Source of the DNA: Odoribacter sp.
GTDB taxonomy: Bacteria; Bacteroidota; Bacteroidia; Bacteroidales; Muribaculaceae
Length of the DNA: 64,000 nt
Assembly (NCBI GenBank): GCA_023663145.1
Contig: JAMPHZ010000002.1
Span: 62,001-126,000, forward strand
Direction of reading: 5' to 3'
The notes under the pieces were generated by a model. It worked only from the letters and a program-made list of their open reading frames with translations, was not told the origin of the DNA and did no database searches. Position 1 is the first letter of the stretch, and each line of letters begins with the position of its first letter. This document shows positions 43,592-53,095 of this stretch, in pieces. A program made the position numbers and the translations under genes.

Positions 43592-43630
43592 ATCCCGCTC
43601 CCTGTTATATAATAGGAGCGGGATTAATTT
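43592..43630 (+). terminator. Terminator after rubrerythrin
   Basis: A 10-bp stem (43592-43601 with 43615-43624) with an AT-only loop core and a TAATTTAT tail. Confidence 0.85.
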
Positions 43631-43703
43631 ATATAAAGAACATGCGTGTGTGCCTTTGATTCAAAAAAAAGAAAGAATATTTGCATATCCTGTTAAAAAT
43701 ACG

Positions 43704-43711
43704 TTACTTTG
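43704..43711 (+). promoter_or_regulatory. Near-consensus -7 box TTACTTTG
   Basis: One mismatch to TAnnTTTG; about 68 nt ahead of the ATG at 43780. Confidence 0.45.
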
Positions 43712-43779
43712 CGTATGAAAAAGTTAACAGTTTAACTTATAACAGTATTTTTATCGCAATTTTTTCCATCTTCAGGTAC

Positions 43780-45618
43780 ATGAAACATTGTTACTCCATC
43801 TTATTGTTTATATTCATGACTGTTGCATCGTTAAATACGGCTGCACAGGACATTACGTTCACCATTGATTTCAATGACCCGGAAGCGGTTACCGTAACGA
43901 AGGATTACACGGAAAACATTGAGATCGTAGCCGGAGTGAATACATTCACAGTCCCCCCGCGATCGTCAATGCAAATAATAGTAAACAAGGGATTTGCATT
44001 TGAGTCCATAACCGACAAGGCCGGCACGCCCCAGCAGTATTACGACGGCGCATGGTATCTTTCAATATGGGATCAAAGCGTGCAGGGTGAGGCATTTACC
44101 GTAAAAACCGTTAACCTTGGAGCTTCGCGCACCGCCTCCTTTACACTTGAAGTAGACAATGCTTCTATGGTAAGCGCGGTTTTCTCAGGTACTTCTCTAC
44201 GCCCGACATTGCAGAACGGCACGCAGGTAATAAGTTTCGATCCCGAAATCGAAAGCACTCTATATCTTTCAGCCATCGGAGCACAGAAGCTCTATAGCGT
44301 TACTCTCGACGGAGAACCCGTAAGTATTGAAGAGACAGTAGCCATACCACTCGAAGACGGTTGTATAGTGAACGTCAAGGCTCAATTCCCCCAAAAGCCC
44401 GTCACTGTCACCATTGATTTTGACGAAAGCCTCACACCCGGACTCGTTACAGATGTTTCCATAAATTACACAACCCTTGCCGGTTTCAACGGGAAGACAT
44501 TCACGGCTGACTCGGGAGACTATGTCGATCTATACTTCAATACCGCCAAATATAAAGTAGATGAAATCTTGATAAACGGAGTCCCATACGACCTGCAGTA
44601 CTTCTACGATGCTATCAGCTTCACACCTGTCGAAGATGCTGTTGTAGCAGTTAAGGCTCATCCATGGGGCACGATTGACGTGATAGTCAACATCGAAAAT
44701 CCCGACGACATAATACTTTATGCCGGATTCATGCAGCCCGAGAACATAGTTAAGCTTGCCGCAGGCCGCAATGAAGTAAAAGTTCCCGAAGATGCGCCCG
44801 CCCTGTCATGGAGCGCGACAAACGGCTCGGAGATAGTATCGGTAACATCAGACCTTGCCGGAGAAATCAACGGCACCTCAATAACCGCGACACCGGGTCT
44901 GCAGCTTACTTTCATCACCCGCAAAATCACCCTCGGCCAGACATTTGTGTTCTGGGTCGACGACCGCACAGCTGCCGAATATTATTTCCGCCTCCGCAAT
45001 GCCAAACGAGAAGATTACCCGGTAGTGAACGGCTATAATGTGATTGATTTCACCGACTCATATAATCCTTATGAGCTGTCGTTCGTAGGCGCACCATTCG
45101 GCGCCCTCTACATCAACGGGGAGGAAATGGCCCCAACATTCGAGGGAGGCACATATTGGGAAATAAACGTTGCGGAAGGTGATGTGATCAAATGCTTCTG
45201 CAAGAAAAAGCCTGTCATGTGCAACACATCTTTCAATGTGACAGGCGAAGGCGATGCAACTTTCACCTACGACATCATCAAGACATTTGACAATTGGCGC
45301 GAAGGCTTTGAATGCTTCAGTGGCACACAAGTAATAATCGCGCCGGCTCAGGATGTAACCAATGCTACATGTTCAGTAAACGGCACCGAAATAACACCTG
45401 ACGAATCAGGCGCTTTCATGTTCACTGTCAACAGTGCTGACACTAAAGTTGATCTCAACCTCAAAAAAGGCGACGGCATAAGCAGCATTACTACCGATTA
45501 CGGCACAGCAACCGACGCCCCCATCTACAACCTTCAAGGCATAAAAATTGAAACCTCGGTGTCAGAACTTCCCGCAGGTATTTATATCCGGGGCGGCAAG
45601 AAGATTCTTGTGAAGTAA
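43780..45618 (+). CDS. Large secreted beta-rich protein with C-terminal sorting-like tail
   Basis: About 612 residues from the ATG at 43780; the longer frame from 43681 would place 33 residues ahead of the signal peptide. Signal peptide ends NTAAQ. The mature part is a series of beta-sandwich-like units of about 80 residues, with recurring phrases VTVTIDFDES, VIVNIENPDD and FTIDFNDPEA, suggesting a repeated domain. The end NLQGIKIETS, LPAGIYIRGGKKILVK resembles the Por/T9SS type A secretion tail. I do not recognise a catalytic motif; a surface adhesin or glycan-binding role is only a guess. Confidence 0.75.
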   Translation: MKHCYSILLFIFMTVASLNTAAQDITFTIDFNDPEAVTVTKDYTENIEIVAGVNTFTVPPRSSMQIIVNKGFAFESITDKAGTPQQYYDGAWYLSIWDQSVQGEAFTVKTVNLGASRTASFTLEVDNASMVSAVFSGTSLRPTLQNGTQVISFDPEIESTLYLSAIGAQKLYSVTLDGEPVSIEETVAIPLEDGCIVNVKAQFPQKPVTVTIDFDESLTPGLVTDVSINYTTLAGFNGKTFTADSGDYVDLYFNTAKYKVDEILINGVPYDLQYFYDAISFTPVEDAVVAVKAHPWGTIDVIVNIENPDDIILYAGFMQPENIVKLAAGRNEVKVPEDAPALSWSATNGSEIVSVTSDLAGEINGTSITATPGLQLTFITRKITLGQTFVFWVDDRTAAEYYFRLRNAKREDYPVVNGYNVIDFTDSYNPYELSFVGAPFGALYINGEEMAPTFEGGTYWEINVAEGDVIKCFCKKKPVMCNTSFNVTGEGDATFTYDIIKTFDNWREGFECFSGTQVIIAPAQDVTNATCSVNGTEITPDESGAFMFTVNSADTKVDLNLKKGDGISSITTDYGTATDAPIYNLQGIKIETSVSELPAGIYIRGGKKILVK

Positions 45619-45754
45619 CTAAAAAAGCACCGTCAAATAATTAATATTCAATAACCGCCCCCGGGAGATCGTATGAGACTTCCGGGGGCAGTTCATTGTT
45701 GCACAGGATCGGCATGATACTGCCAATGCACCTGCATGAAGGCGGTTCTTTATC

Positions 45755-46378
45755 TTATTCTATATTCAGTATGCACATATCTCCAGCCAGCCCGAGCATT
45801 TCCTGAAGATATTTCTTGGTATGCTCCGGCGACACAGCCTCGCCATCAATCACCGGATCCTGATCTATCGCAGCAGTAGCGCCCAACGCACCAAGCACAT
45901 GTGCGCATTGGGTGAGACGCCCGCAGCTGCTTTGAGACTCCGCAAGCCCTGAATAACAGTAATGCAACCACCGGCCGGTGATTGACGTAAGCGCCCGGGC
46001 TTGCTCATAGACCCGGTCACTGAAAGGTAGAGTATCAATAGCCGACATCTCTGCAATGACAGTTGCGGTAAGCAAATCACACAGTCCCACAGCATGACCC
46101 CTGTTTCCCGTTATAGCCGAAATATCGGCAGTGCACAGACACAGCAACGCACACGACAGAGCTTCCACCGGCATGCCGCCCGTCAGCAACAGTCTCACAT
46201 GCAGCGCGGCTGAATCCAGGAAATCATCGCCGCATTCATAACCGTCGTGAGCAGATCCTCGCAAGTTGGCCTCGGCTATGGCCAAGGCCTCACCCGACAG
46301 GCGCAGCGCATCGTCAGCCTGACCGTTCAACAGCATTTGCTGAACCTCTTCACACATTTTCTTTACTGAGCTTTTCAT
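45755..46378 (-). CDS. Unknown helical, Cys-rich protein
   Basis: A 207-residue soluble, alpha-helical protein with TPR-like periodicity (MLLNGQADDALRLSGEALAIAEANLRG). It has about ten Cys, several in CALLCLC and SSCGRLTQC, which is unusual among its neighbours. No signal peptide or membrane span. I do not recognise the family. It is divergent from lptF, and the -7 boxes of the two genes lie only 13 bp apart, so their expression may be linked. Confidence 0.6.
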   Translation of the reverse strand: MKSSVKKMCEEVQQMLLNGQADDALRLSGEALAIAEANLRGSAHDGYECGDDFLDSAALHVRLLLTGGMPVEALSCALLCLCTADISAITGNRGHAVGLCDLLTATVIAEMSAIDTLPFSDRVYEQARALTSITGRWLHYCYSGLAESQSSCGRLTQCAHVLGALGATAAIDQDPVIDGEAVSPEHTKKYLQEMLGLAGDMCILNIE

Positions 46379-46398
46379 CGCATATGGAATTTGTGAGT

Positions 46399-46406
46399 CA
46401 AAGTTA
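46399..46406 (-). promoter_or_regulatory. -7 box TAACTTTG for the unknown helical protein
   Basis: Perfect box on the minus strand, ending 20 nt before its ATG at 46378. Confidence 0.65.
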
Positions 46407-46419
46407 TGAAAAAAATTGC

Positions 46420-46427
46420 TAACTTTG
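46420..46427 (+). promoter_or_regulatory. -7 box TAACTTTG for lptF
   Basis: Perfect box that ends 5 nt before the ATG at 46433. The predicted transcript would be almost leaderless. Confidence 0.7.
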
Positions 46428-46432
46428 CACCA

Positions 46433-48280
46433 ATGTTCAAGATAAAACGACTCGACACTTTCATGTTGCAGCGGTTTCTGCCACTGTTGGTGATGACGTT
46501 CTTTATCTGCCTGTTTATCGTGCTCATGCAGTTCTTATTCCGCATGATCGACGATCTGGTAGGTAAGGGGCTGGGATTTGACATCCTCGGCGAGTTGTTT
46601 TTCTACGCCGCTCTCACCATGGTGCCCACAGCGCTCCCGTTGGCCATATTGCTGGCATCACTGATGGTATTCGGGAACCTTGGCGAGAAACTTGAACTTA
46701 CGGCCATGAAAGCGGCCGGCATATCTCTTTTCCGCATCATGCGTCCGCTTATCGTGCTGATGGTATTGATAGCCATCGGTGCTTTTTTCTTTCAGAACAA
46801 TGTGTTACCCGTCGCCCAGTCAAGGATGTGGACCCTGATGTTCTCGGTAAGACAAAAAACGCCTGAAGTCGAGATCCCAGAACAATCTTTCTACGACGAA
46901 ATCCCGGGCATAAACCTATATATCGACCATAAGAACGCCGAGACAGGCATGCTCTACGGCATGATAATTTATGACCTGAGCCGCGGCAATGAAAACACGC
47001 GTGTGATTCTCGCCGACTCCGGCAAATTCGCCTTTACTGAAGATAAGCGCCGACTGTTCCTTGAGTTGCATTCAGGCGAACTGTTCGAGAACCTCAACGA
47101 CAACTCAATGGGTGTCGGAACGTCCGGCTACATGCCATTCCGGCGCGAAGAATTCATTGACAAAGAAATCTATTTTGCATTTGACGCCAATTTCAACCGA
47201 ATGGATGAGAGCGGCATTCGTTCACAATACGTAGGACAGAACATATCACAGCTTTTCGAATCAATCGACTCCATTGGGCGACGTGTTGACTCGATAGGCA
47301 TAGTCTATGGCAACGAGCTGCTCGCCACATCTTATGTAGGATCTACACGCTACCGCGTTGATCGTGACAGCCTTGGCCGGCAGCACCTGACCCCCACACC
47401 GGTTCCGGAAGCCATTGCCAAAGCAGCCGCGACAAAATTTCACTATGATCTTGATTCGGTGTTCAACGCCCCTACTGCTTCATTTGCCAAGACATATGTG
47501 AGCCAAGCTCTTGCCGACGCAAAACGCGCCAAACAGGAATTCGAATACCGTGCCTTGATGCTCACCGAGCAAGACAAACTCATGCGACGACATGAAATCG
47601 AGATGCAACGCAAGTTCACACTATCATTTGCCGTGCTCGTATTCTTCTTTATCGGTGCTCCATTGGGTGCTATTATAAAGAAAGGAGGCTTGGGTACTCC
47701 CTTAGTAATATCGGTGTTCCTGTTCATCGTCTACTTCATTTTTGACAATATGGGCTACAAGATGGCCCGCGATGGCAAGGTAATAGTGTGGCAAGGCATG
47801 TGGCTCAGCACCATAGTGCTGATGCCATTAGGAGTGTTCTTCACATATAAGGCAGTAGATGACTCGGCAGTGTTCAATATCGATGCCTATAAGAATTTCT
47901 TCAACCGCCTGATAGGAAGGCGCGGCAAGCGGGCTTTGGAAATGAAGATGATTGTGATGCACGAAGTTGAGCCGCAAAAGGCTCTGGAATTGCTTCACGA
48001 CTTCTCGTCGCGAATCGATGCAGCCCGCACCGCAATCTCCCACCGCACCCCTCTGCTGCGGTTCCTGCCCGTCAAAGCCGTCACCGCCCTGCGCGAACCT
48101 CTCAACTCCCTCATCGATTATCTGAGCAACTCCACTGATAAATACGTTATTAAATATATAAACGAGTATCCTTTTGAGCCGCGGCGCCGTGACCTTGATG
48201 ACCTTGACCGCATAACCGCGCACCTCATTGACATATATACTCAACATAACGACCTAACAAAGCATCATGAACTCCAATAA
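46433..48280 (+). CDS. LptF/LptG family LPS export permease
   Basis: About 615 residues. Three N-terminal membrane spans, a long periplasmic beta-jellyroll region (about 130-365) and three C-terminal spans, as in the permease that pulls LPS out of the inner membrane with LptB. The start [14 protein letters not shown] is standard for the family. A longer frame from 46406 would begin upstream of the promoter box, so I use 46433. A C-terminal soluble extension of about 110 residues after the last span is longer than in E. coli. It overlaps ribBA by 14 bp. Confidence 0.93.
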   Translation: MFKIKRLDTFMLQRFLPLLVMTFFICLFIVLMQFLFRMIDDLVGKGLGFDILGELFFYAALTMVPTALPLAILLASLMVFGNLGEKLELTAMKAAGISLFRIMRPLIVLMVLIAIGAFFFQNNVLPVAQSRMWTLMFSVRQKTPEVEIPEQSFYDEIPGINLYIDHKNAETGMLYGMIIYDLSRGNENTRVILADSGKFAFTEDKRRLFLELHSGELFENLNDNSMGVGTSGYMPFRREEFIDKEIYFAFDANFNRMDESGIRSQYVGQNISQLFESIDSIGRRVDSIGIVYGNELLATSYVGSTRYRVDRDSLGRQHLTPTPVPEAIAKAAATKFHYDLDSVFNAPTASFAKTYVSQALADAKRAKQEFEYRALMLTEQDKLMRRHEIEMQRKFTLSFAVLVFFFIGAPLGAIIKKGGLGTPLVISVFLFIVYFIFDNMGYKMARDGKVIVWQGMWLSTIVLMPLGVFFTYKAVDDSAVFNIDAYKNFFNRLIGRRGKRALEMKMIVMHEVEPQKALELLHDFSSRIDAARTAISHRTPLLRFLPVKAVTALREPLNSLIDYLSNSTDKYVIKYINEYPFEPRRRDLDDLDRITAHLIDIYTQHNDLTKHHELQ

Positions 48281-49484
48281 GATTCAACTCGACTCTATCG
48301 AGGAAGCTATCCACGACTTTCGCCAAGGCAAAATGGTAATCGTGGTTGACGATGAAGACCGCGAAAACGAAGGTGACCTTATCGTAGCCGCCGAAAAAAT
48401 AACACCTGAGCAGGTCAACTTCATGCTCAAGAACGCGCGCGGCGTGCTGTGCGCGCCAATAACCATCGACCGCTGCCGTGAGTTAGGACTTCCCCATCAG
48501 GTCGAAGATAACACCTCTGTGCTCGGAACTCCATTCACAGTCACCGTTGACAAACTCGAAGGCTGCTCGACCGGAGTAAGCATCCAGGACCGCTGCGCCA
48601 CCATCCGCGCATTGGCCGACCCCACCAGCACCCCCGGCACCTTCGGGCGCCCGGGTCACATAAATCCTCTTTATGCCCAGAACCAGGGCGTGCTGCGCCG
48701 CTCGGGACACACCGAGGCTGCCGTTGATCTCGCCCGACTGGCAGGTCTCGCGCCGGCAGCAGCCCTTATGGAAATCATGAGCGACGACGGCTCCATGGCC
48801 CGTCTGCCCGAGCTTAAAGAACGCAGCCGCGAATGGGGACTGAAACTCATATCGATCCGCGACCTCATCGCCTACCGCCTCCAGCACGAGAAATTAGTAG
48901 AGATGGGTGTCGAAGTCGACATGCCCACAGCCTACGGGCACTTCCGCCTTATCCCATTCAGGCAGAAAGACAACGGGCTGGAACACATAGCCCTCGTCAA
49001 AGGTGACGTCGCCGGCGATGAGCCGGTGCTCGTCAGGGTACACTCTTCATGCGCCACCGGCGACATATTCGGCTCTAAACGTTGCGACTGCGGCGATCAG
49101 CTCCATAAAGCCATGGAAATGATCGACAAAGAAGGCCGCGGAGCAATCATATACCTGAATCAGGAAGGTCGTGGCATCGGACTCATGGACAAGATCAAGG
49201 CTTACAAGCTGCAGGAAGAAGGACTTGACACCGTGGAAGCCAATATACACCTCGGACATGCCGCCGACGAGCGCGACTACGGTGTAGGTGCGCAGATAAT
49301 CAACCTGCTCGGCATAAAGAAGATGCGACTGATGACAAATAACCCTGTGAAACGGCGCGGCCTTGAAGGTTTCGGCATCGGGATCACCGAGAACGTACCT
49401 ATCGAGATAGCCCCGAATTCTTACAACCAACGCTACATGACCACTAAAAAAGAACGCATGGGTCATGACCTGCATAAGGTGTGA
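48267..49484 (+). CDS. ribBA: Bifunctional DHBP synthase / GTP cyclohydrolase II
   Basis: A 405-residue enzyme that makes two precursors of riboflavin. The N-terminal domain (about 1-205) has [11 protein letters not shown] and the [11 protein letters not shown] loop of 3,4-dihydroxy-2-butanone 4-phosphate synthase; the C-terminal domain has the zinc cysteines in [15 protein letters not shown] and [12 protein letters not shown] of GTP cyclohydrolase II. The product feeds RibD (encoded at 4168). It overlaps lptF by 14 bp, so translation is coupled to an envelope gene. No FMN riboswitch is seen ahead of it. Confidence 0.96.
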   Translation: MNSNKIQLDSIEEAIHDFRQGKMVIVVDDEDRENEGDLIVAAEKITPEQVNFMLKNARGVLCAPITIDRCRELGLPHQVEDNTSVLGTPFTVTVDKLEGCSTGVSIQDRCATIRALADPTSTPGTFGRPGHINPLYAQNQGVLRRSGHTEAAVDLARLAGLAPAAALMEIMSDDGSMARLPELKERSREWGLKLISIRDLIAYRLQHEKLVEMGVEVDMPTAYGHFRLIPFRQKDNGLEHIALVKGDVAGDEPVLVRVHSSCATGDIFGSKRCDCGDQLHKAMEMIDKEGRGAIIYLNQEGRGIGLMDKIKAYKLQEEGLDTVEANIHLGHAADERDYGVGAQIINLLGIKKMRLMTNNPVKRRGLEGFGIGITENVPIEIAPNSYNQRYMTTKKERMGHDLHKV

Positions 49485-49506
49485 GATCTGCCCACAATAA
49501 TCCAAC

Positions 49507-49538
49507 GCGGCCACGCTCACTATCGCGGCCGCTTTTTA
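49507..49538 (+). terminator. Terminator after ribBA
   Basis: A 6-bp GC stem (49507-49512 with 49527-49532) is followed by TTTTTATTT. Confidence 0.82.
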
Positions 49539-49570
49539 TTTGCACATCAGAAAAAAATATCGTACCTTTG
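49539..49570 (+). promoter_or_regulatory. Full -33/-7 promoter for the second export pair
   Basis: TTTG at 49539-49542 and TACCTTTG at 49563-49570 with 20 bp between. It abuts the ribBA terminator. Leader about 40 nt. Confidence 0.82.
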
Positions 49571-49614
49571 CCGCGCAATACGTATAAACAAAGGATATTA
49601 GATTTCTATAGAAA

Positions 49615-50457
49615 ATGAAATTCATCACCACTACTCTTGCCATCGCCGGCATGACACTCCTCGCCGGCTGCAGTGTATCCAAAAAAGTTCCTTACATCGT
49701 TGATGCCGAAGCTATTCCGGCTGAGATCCTTTCAGAGCAATCACACATCAACGACCCGATTCTCGCCCCGGGAGATCTCCTTAACATTGAGGTTACCGCC
49801 ACCGACATGCAATCTGTGGTTCCGTTCAACAAAGGCATGTATATCAACGATCAAGGCAACATCAGCCGTGTATCCTCGTCTACATCTACCAACACCAACA
49901 ACCTTGACGTGTCTACCGACTACTACCTTATAAACCAGGACGGCACGATCTACTTTCCTATAATTGGCACAATTGATGCCTCAGGCAAGACCAAACTTGA
50001 GCTTGCCCAGGAAATAACAAATGCCATCTATCCACAATATATCAAGGAGAAACCAAAGGTGGAAGTGCGACTGATGAACTTCCGCGTGGTTGTGACCGGC
50101 GCCGTGAAAGCACCCGGCATATACCAGAGCCACAACGAACGCATGAACTTCTTTGAAGCCATCGCACTCGCCGGTGACCTTGATATTAAAGGTGACCGCG
50201 AGAACATCCTGCTTTACCGCACCAACAGCGACGGCACACGAGAAGTGCACAAAATCAATATCCATGACAAAAACTTCCTTCTGTCGCCATATTTCTCACT
50301 GCAACAGAACGATATAATATACGTAGCGCCAAACTCCTCTATGGCGGCCAACGCATGGCAGCTCAATCCGGCAGTCGCTGCAACCATAACTTACGTGGGC
50401 GGCATCTCATCACTTGCCTCTCTTGTAATCGGCATTGTAAACCTTACAAAAAATTAA
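49615..50457 (+). CDS. Polysaccharide export lipoprotein, Wza-like (second copy)
   Basis: A 280-residue outer-membrane lipoprotein; lipobox LLAGC with Cys near residue 19. It has the export domain (about 45-155, with APGDLLNIEVTATD), a SLBB domain (VTGAVKAPGIYQSH) and a C-terminal hydrophobic segment. It is clearly paralogous to the protein encoded at 28617 but diverged. Together with the kinase 6 nt downstream it would form an independent export route. No glycan synthesis gene follows directly. Confidence 0.92.
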   Translation: MKFITTTLAIAGMTLLAGCSVSKKVPYIVDAEAIPAEILSEQSHINDPILAPGDLLNIEVTATDMQSVVPFNKGMYINDQGNISRVSSSTSTNTNNLDVSTDYYLINQDGTIYFPIIGTIDASGKTKLELAQEITNAIYPQYIKEKPKVEVRLMNFRVVVTGAVKAPGIYQSHNERMNFFEAIALAGDLDIKGDRENILLYRTNSDGTREVHKINIHDKNFLLSPYFSLQQNDIIYVAPNSSMAANAWQLNPAVAATITYVGGISSLASLVIGIVNLTKN

Positions 50458-50463
50458 TCTGTA

Positions 50464-52869
50464 ATGTCAGAAGACGATAAAATCAACAAAATCGACAAAA
50501 AACTGCCAGCCGATGACGTACTTGACACCACCGGCCTGCTGCTCGATTATCTTGCCAATTGGAAATGGTTCGTAATCAGCGCCGTAATATTCCTTATTGG
50601 CGCTTACTTCTATATCTCCACAATCGTTCCGACATATCAGGTAAACGCATCAATTTACCTTAACAACGACGATTCACAATCCAAAAACGCGTTCTCTTTC
50701 AATCCCGAGAACCCGATCATCGATATGAAAAATTATATCGATGAGACCGAACTCGAGATTCTGAAATCACGTAACAACGTGATTGAGATCGTTGACTCAC
50801 TCAAAATGGCCTACTCTTACTGGCGTGTGGGTAATTTGCGCGACATTCCATTGTACAACGACCGTGCAATCAATGCCGTAATGGATTCCATGGCTCTAAA
50901 CGACCTTGAAAAGCCCATTTTCATCACAGTGACAAACGGTTCCGAGGAAAACAAATACGATGTGGAAGTCAACACAATCTTCAACGAAGTTGACGAACAC
51001 AAAAACTACACCAACGTGCAGCTCCCCCTCGTAATCGACCTCTCGGTAGGTGACGTGACTGTTAGCCGCGTGGAACAAGTCCCCGAACTCGAAGGCATAG
51101 AGCGTGTGGAAATCACCAATCCAAGAGCTGTGGCGGCACGCCTGTCAGCCGGTCTCAACATAGCTTTCGAAGAAAAAGCTCCGACCATCGTCCGGATAGC
51201 CTATAACACACCCATCCCACGCGAAGGCATTGATGTCATAAACACCCTTATCGACTTCTACAACCGCCAGATCATCGAAGACAAAAACCGTTCAGCGATG
51301 CAGACAGAAGCTTTCATCCTTGAACGCCTCGTGATGATCAACGACGAACTGCGCGACGTTGAACAAAGACTTCAAGAATACCGCCAGGCCCACAACATCT
51401 CTAACCTGGAACAACAGGTATCATCCAACCTGCAGACTGCGAAAACCACTCAGACTCAGCTCGCTGAAATTGAGGCTCAGGCTGTGGTGATAAACGAAAT
51501 CGAAGCCACAATAAAACGTGCCAACAACTTCGATCCCCTCCCCGCTGTCACATCCGACAACACCCTCAACAGCGTAATCGTGAAATACAACGCAAAGGTT
51601 TCACGCCTCACACGCATGCTTGAGACATCAACCCCCGACAACCCCCTCGTTCGCACCCTGCAGGAAGAACTCATCCGCGACAAGGCCGACATTCTCCAAA
51701 GCGTGTCATCCGTCAAACGGGGAATTCAAGCCCGGCGCAACAACATAGCCGCGATCGAAGGCCGCACCGAAGGTCAGCTGTCTTCACTCCCCCCAATCGA
51801 CAAGGGGCTTCAGGAAATCTTCCGCGAACAACAGGTCAAGGTCAACATCTACACATTCCTGCTGCAGAAGCGTGAGGAAATAGCCCTGCAGAAAACTCTC
51901 GCCACTCCTACAGCGCGCCTTATCGACGACCCCACATCTACAGGTCCCGTGGCACCCCGCCGCATGATCATATATTTCATGGCTCTCCTTCTGGGTCTCG
52001 CCGTTCCTGCCGGTATAATTTTCCTCAAGCGCTTCTTCTTCCCCATATATAAAGATCAGGAAGAACTGCAGCGACTAACCAATGTGCCCATTCTCGGCGA
52101 AATTTCCACCGACTTATCAAAAGACGGCAACGACATAGTGGTCGGCGCGAATGTATCCACGGCCATTGCAGAGTTATTCAGATTGCTGCGCAACAACATT
52201 GGCTTCACCAAAAACGGTGCGAACAAAAAAGTCATACTTGTAACCTCTTCCATCTCCGGTGAGGGCAAGACATTCGTGGCAACCAACCTCGCCCTGACCT
52301 ACGCCCTCACAGGCAAAAAGGTTGTAGTGGTAGGTATGGATATCCGTCGCCCGGTCCTCGCCCACAAGTTCGGGCTTAACAATCAGCAGGGCGTGACCAC
52401 ATTCCTCTCCGGCCAGACATCCGACATCAAGTCGCTGCTCCACCACAGCGACCTTAGCGAGAACCTTTACATACTTCCCGCCGGTCCCATTCCACCAAAT
52501 CCCAACGAACTGTTGCTCAGCGACAACATGACCCGACTTATGGATCAGCTGCGCGCCGACTTTGATTACGTGATACTTGACACCGCTCCCATCGGCGTGA
52601 TCTCCGACTCTTTCTTGATCATTCCTCACTCCGATATCCAGTTATACGTCACACGTGCGTCATACTCAACCAAGAGCTGCCTCAAAGTATTGCATCAGGC
52701 GATCCGCGACAACCGTCTCAGCGACCCCTACATCGTGCTTAACGGTGTGAACATGAACGCAGGTTCCTATTCTTACCGCAAATACGGACACTACTACCGC
52801 AGCACCAACGGCACCTACGGATACGGTTACGGCTACTCATCAGACAACAAAGACAAACGACAGAAATAA
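50464..52869 (+). CDS. Wzc-like chain-length regulator and tyrosine kinase (second copy)
   Basis: An 801-residue inner-membrane protein with the same order as the first copy: span near 35-55, periplasmic Wzz domain with coiled coils (about 270-450), span near 500-520, kinase domain. Walker A SSISGEGKT (about 594-602), A' VVVVGMDIRRP, Walker B YVILDTAPIG. It has a longer C-terminal tail with about ten Tyr, including YGYGYGY, the expected autophosphorylation cluster. This tail separates it from the first copy, whose tail has just two Tyr. Confidence 0.93.
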   Translation: MSEDDKINKIDKKLPADDVLDTTGLLLDYLANWKWFVISAVIFLIGAYFYISTIVPTYQVNASIYLNNDDSQSKNAFSFNPENPIIDMKNYIDETELEILKSRNNVIEIVDSLKMAYSYWRVGNLRDIPLYNDRAINAVMDSMALNDLEKPIFITVTNGSEENKYDVEVNTIFNEVDEHKNYTNVQLPLVIDLSVGDVTVSRVEQVPELEGIERVEITNPRAVAARLSAGLNIAFEEKAPTIVRIAYNTPIPREGIDVINTLIDFYNRQIIEDKNRSAMQTEAFILERLVMINDELRDVEQRLQEYRQAHNISNLEQQVSSNLQTAKTTQTQLAEIEAQAVVINEIEATIKRANNFDPLPAVTSDNTLNSVIVKYNAKVSRLTRMLETSTPDNPLVRTLQEELIRDKADILQSVSSVKRGIQARRNNIAAIEGRTEGQLSSLPPIDKGLQEIFREQQVKVNIYTFLLQKREEIALQKTLATPTARLIDDPTSTGPVAPRRMIIYFMALLLGLAVPAGIIFLKRFFFPIYKDQEELQRLTNVPILGEISTDLSKDGNDIVVGANVSTAIAELFRLLRNNIGFTKNGANKKVILVTSSISGEGKTFVATNLALTYALTGKKVVVVGMDIRRPVLAHKFGLNNQQGVTTFLSGQTSDIKSLLHHSDLSENLYILPAGPIPPNPNELLLSDNMTRLMDQLRADFDYVILDTAPIGVISDSFLIIPHSDIQLYVTRASYSTKSCLKVLHQAIRDNRLSDPYIVLNGVNMNAGSYSYRKYGHYYRSTNGTYGYGYGYSSDNKDKRQK

Positions 52870-52900
52870 ATTCACTTCACAACGAAGACTCCCGACTATA

Positions 52901-52946
52901 ATCGGCGGCGCGATTCCTCGCAGGAAAGCGCCGCCGATATTTTATT
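52901..52946 (+). terminator. Terminator after the second Wzc-like gene
   Basis: A perfect 11-bp GC stem (52901-52911 with 52928-52938) followed by ATTTTATTT. Confidence 0.9.
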
Positions 52947-52991
52947 TCTGAAAAATATTAAAAATTCAGTCTATTTGGAGGTAACATGTTG

Positions 52992-53019
52992 TAGCTTTGC
53001 GTTTTTTGACGTATCTTTG
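52992..53019 (+). promoter_or_regulatory. Tandem -7 boxes ahead of the GH13 gene
   Basis: TAGCTTTG (52992-52999) and TATCTTTG (53012-53019) lie 20 bp apart, suggesting two start points. The leaders would be about 75-95 nt. Confidence 0.65.
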
Positions 53020-53095
53020 CAGCGTTAAGCAGCCCGTGGGGCCACGTTATCCTCCACCGCTGCAAGTATTGCACTTACATTATCACAATATAACC

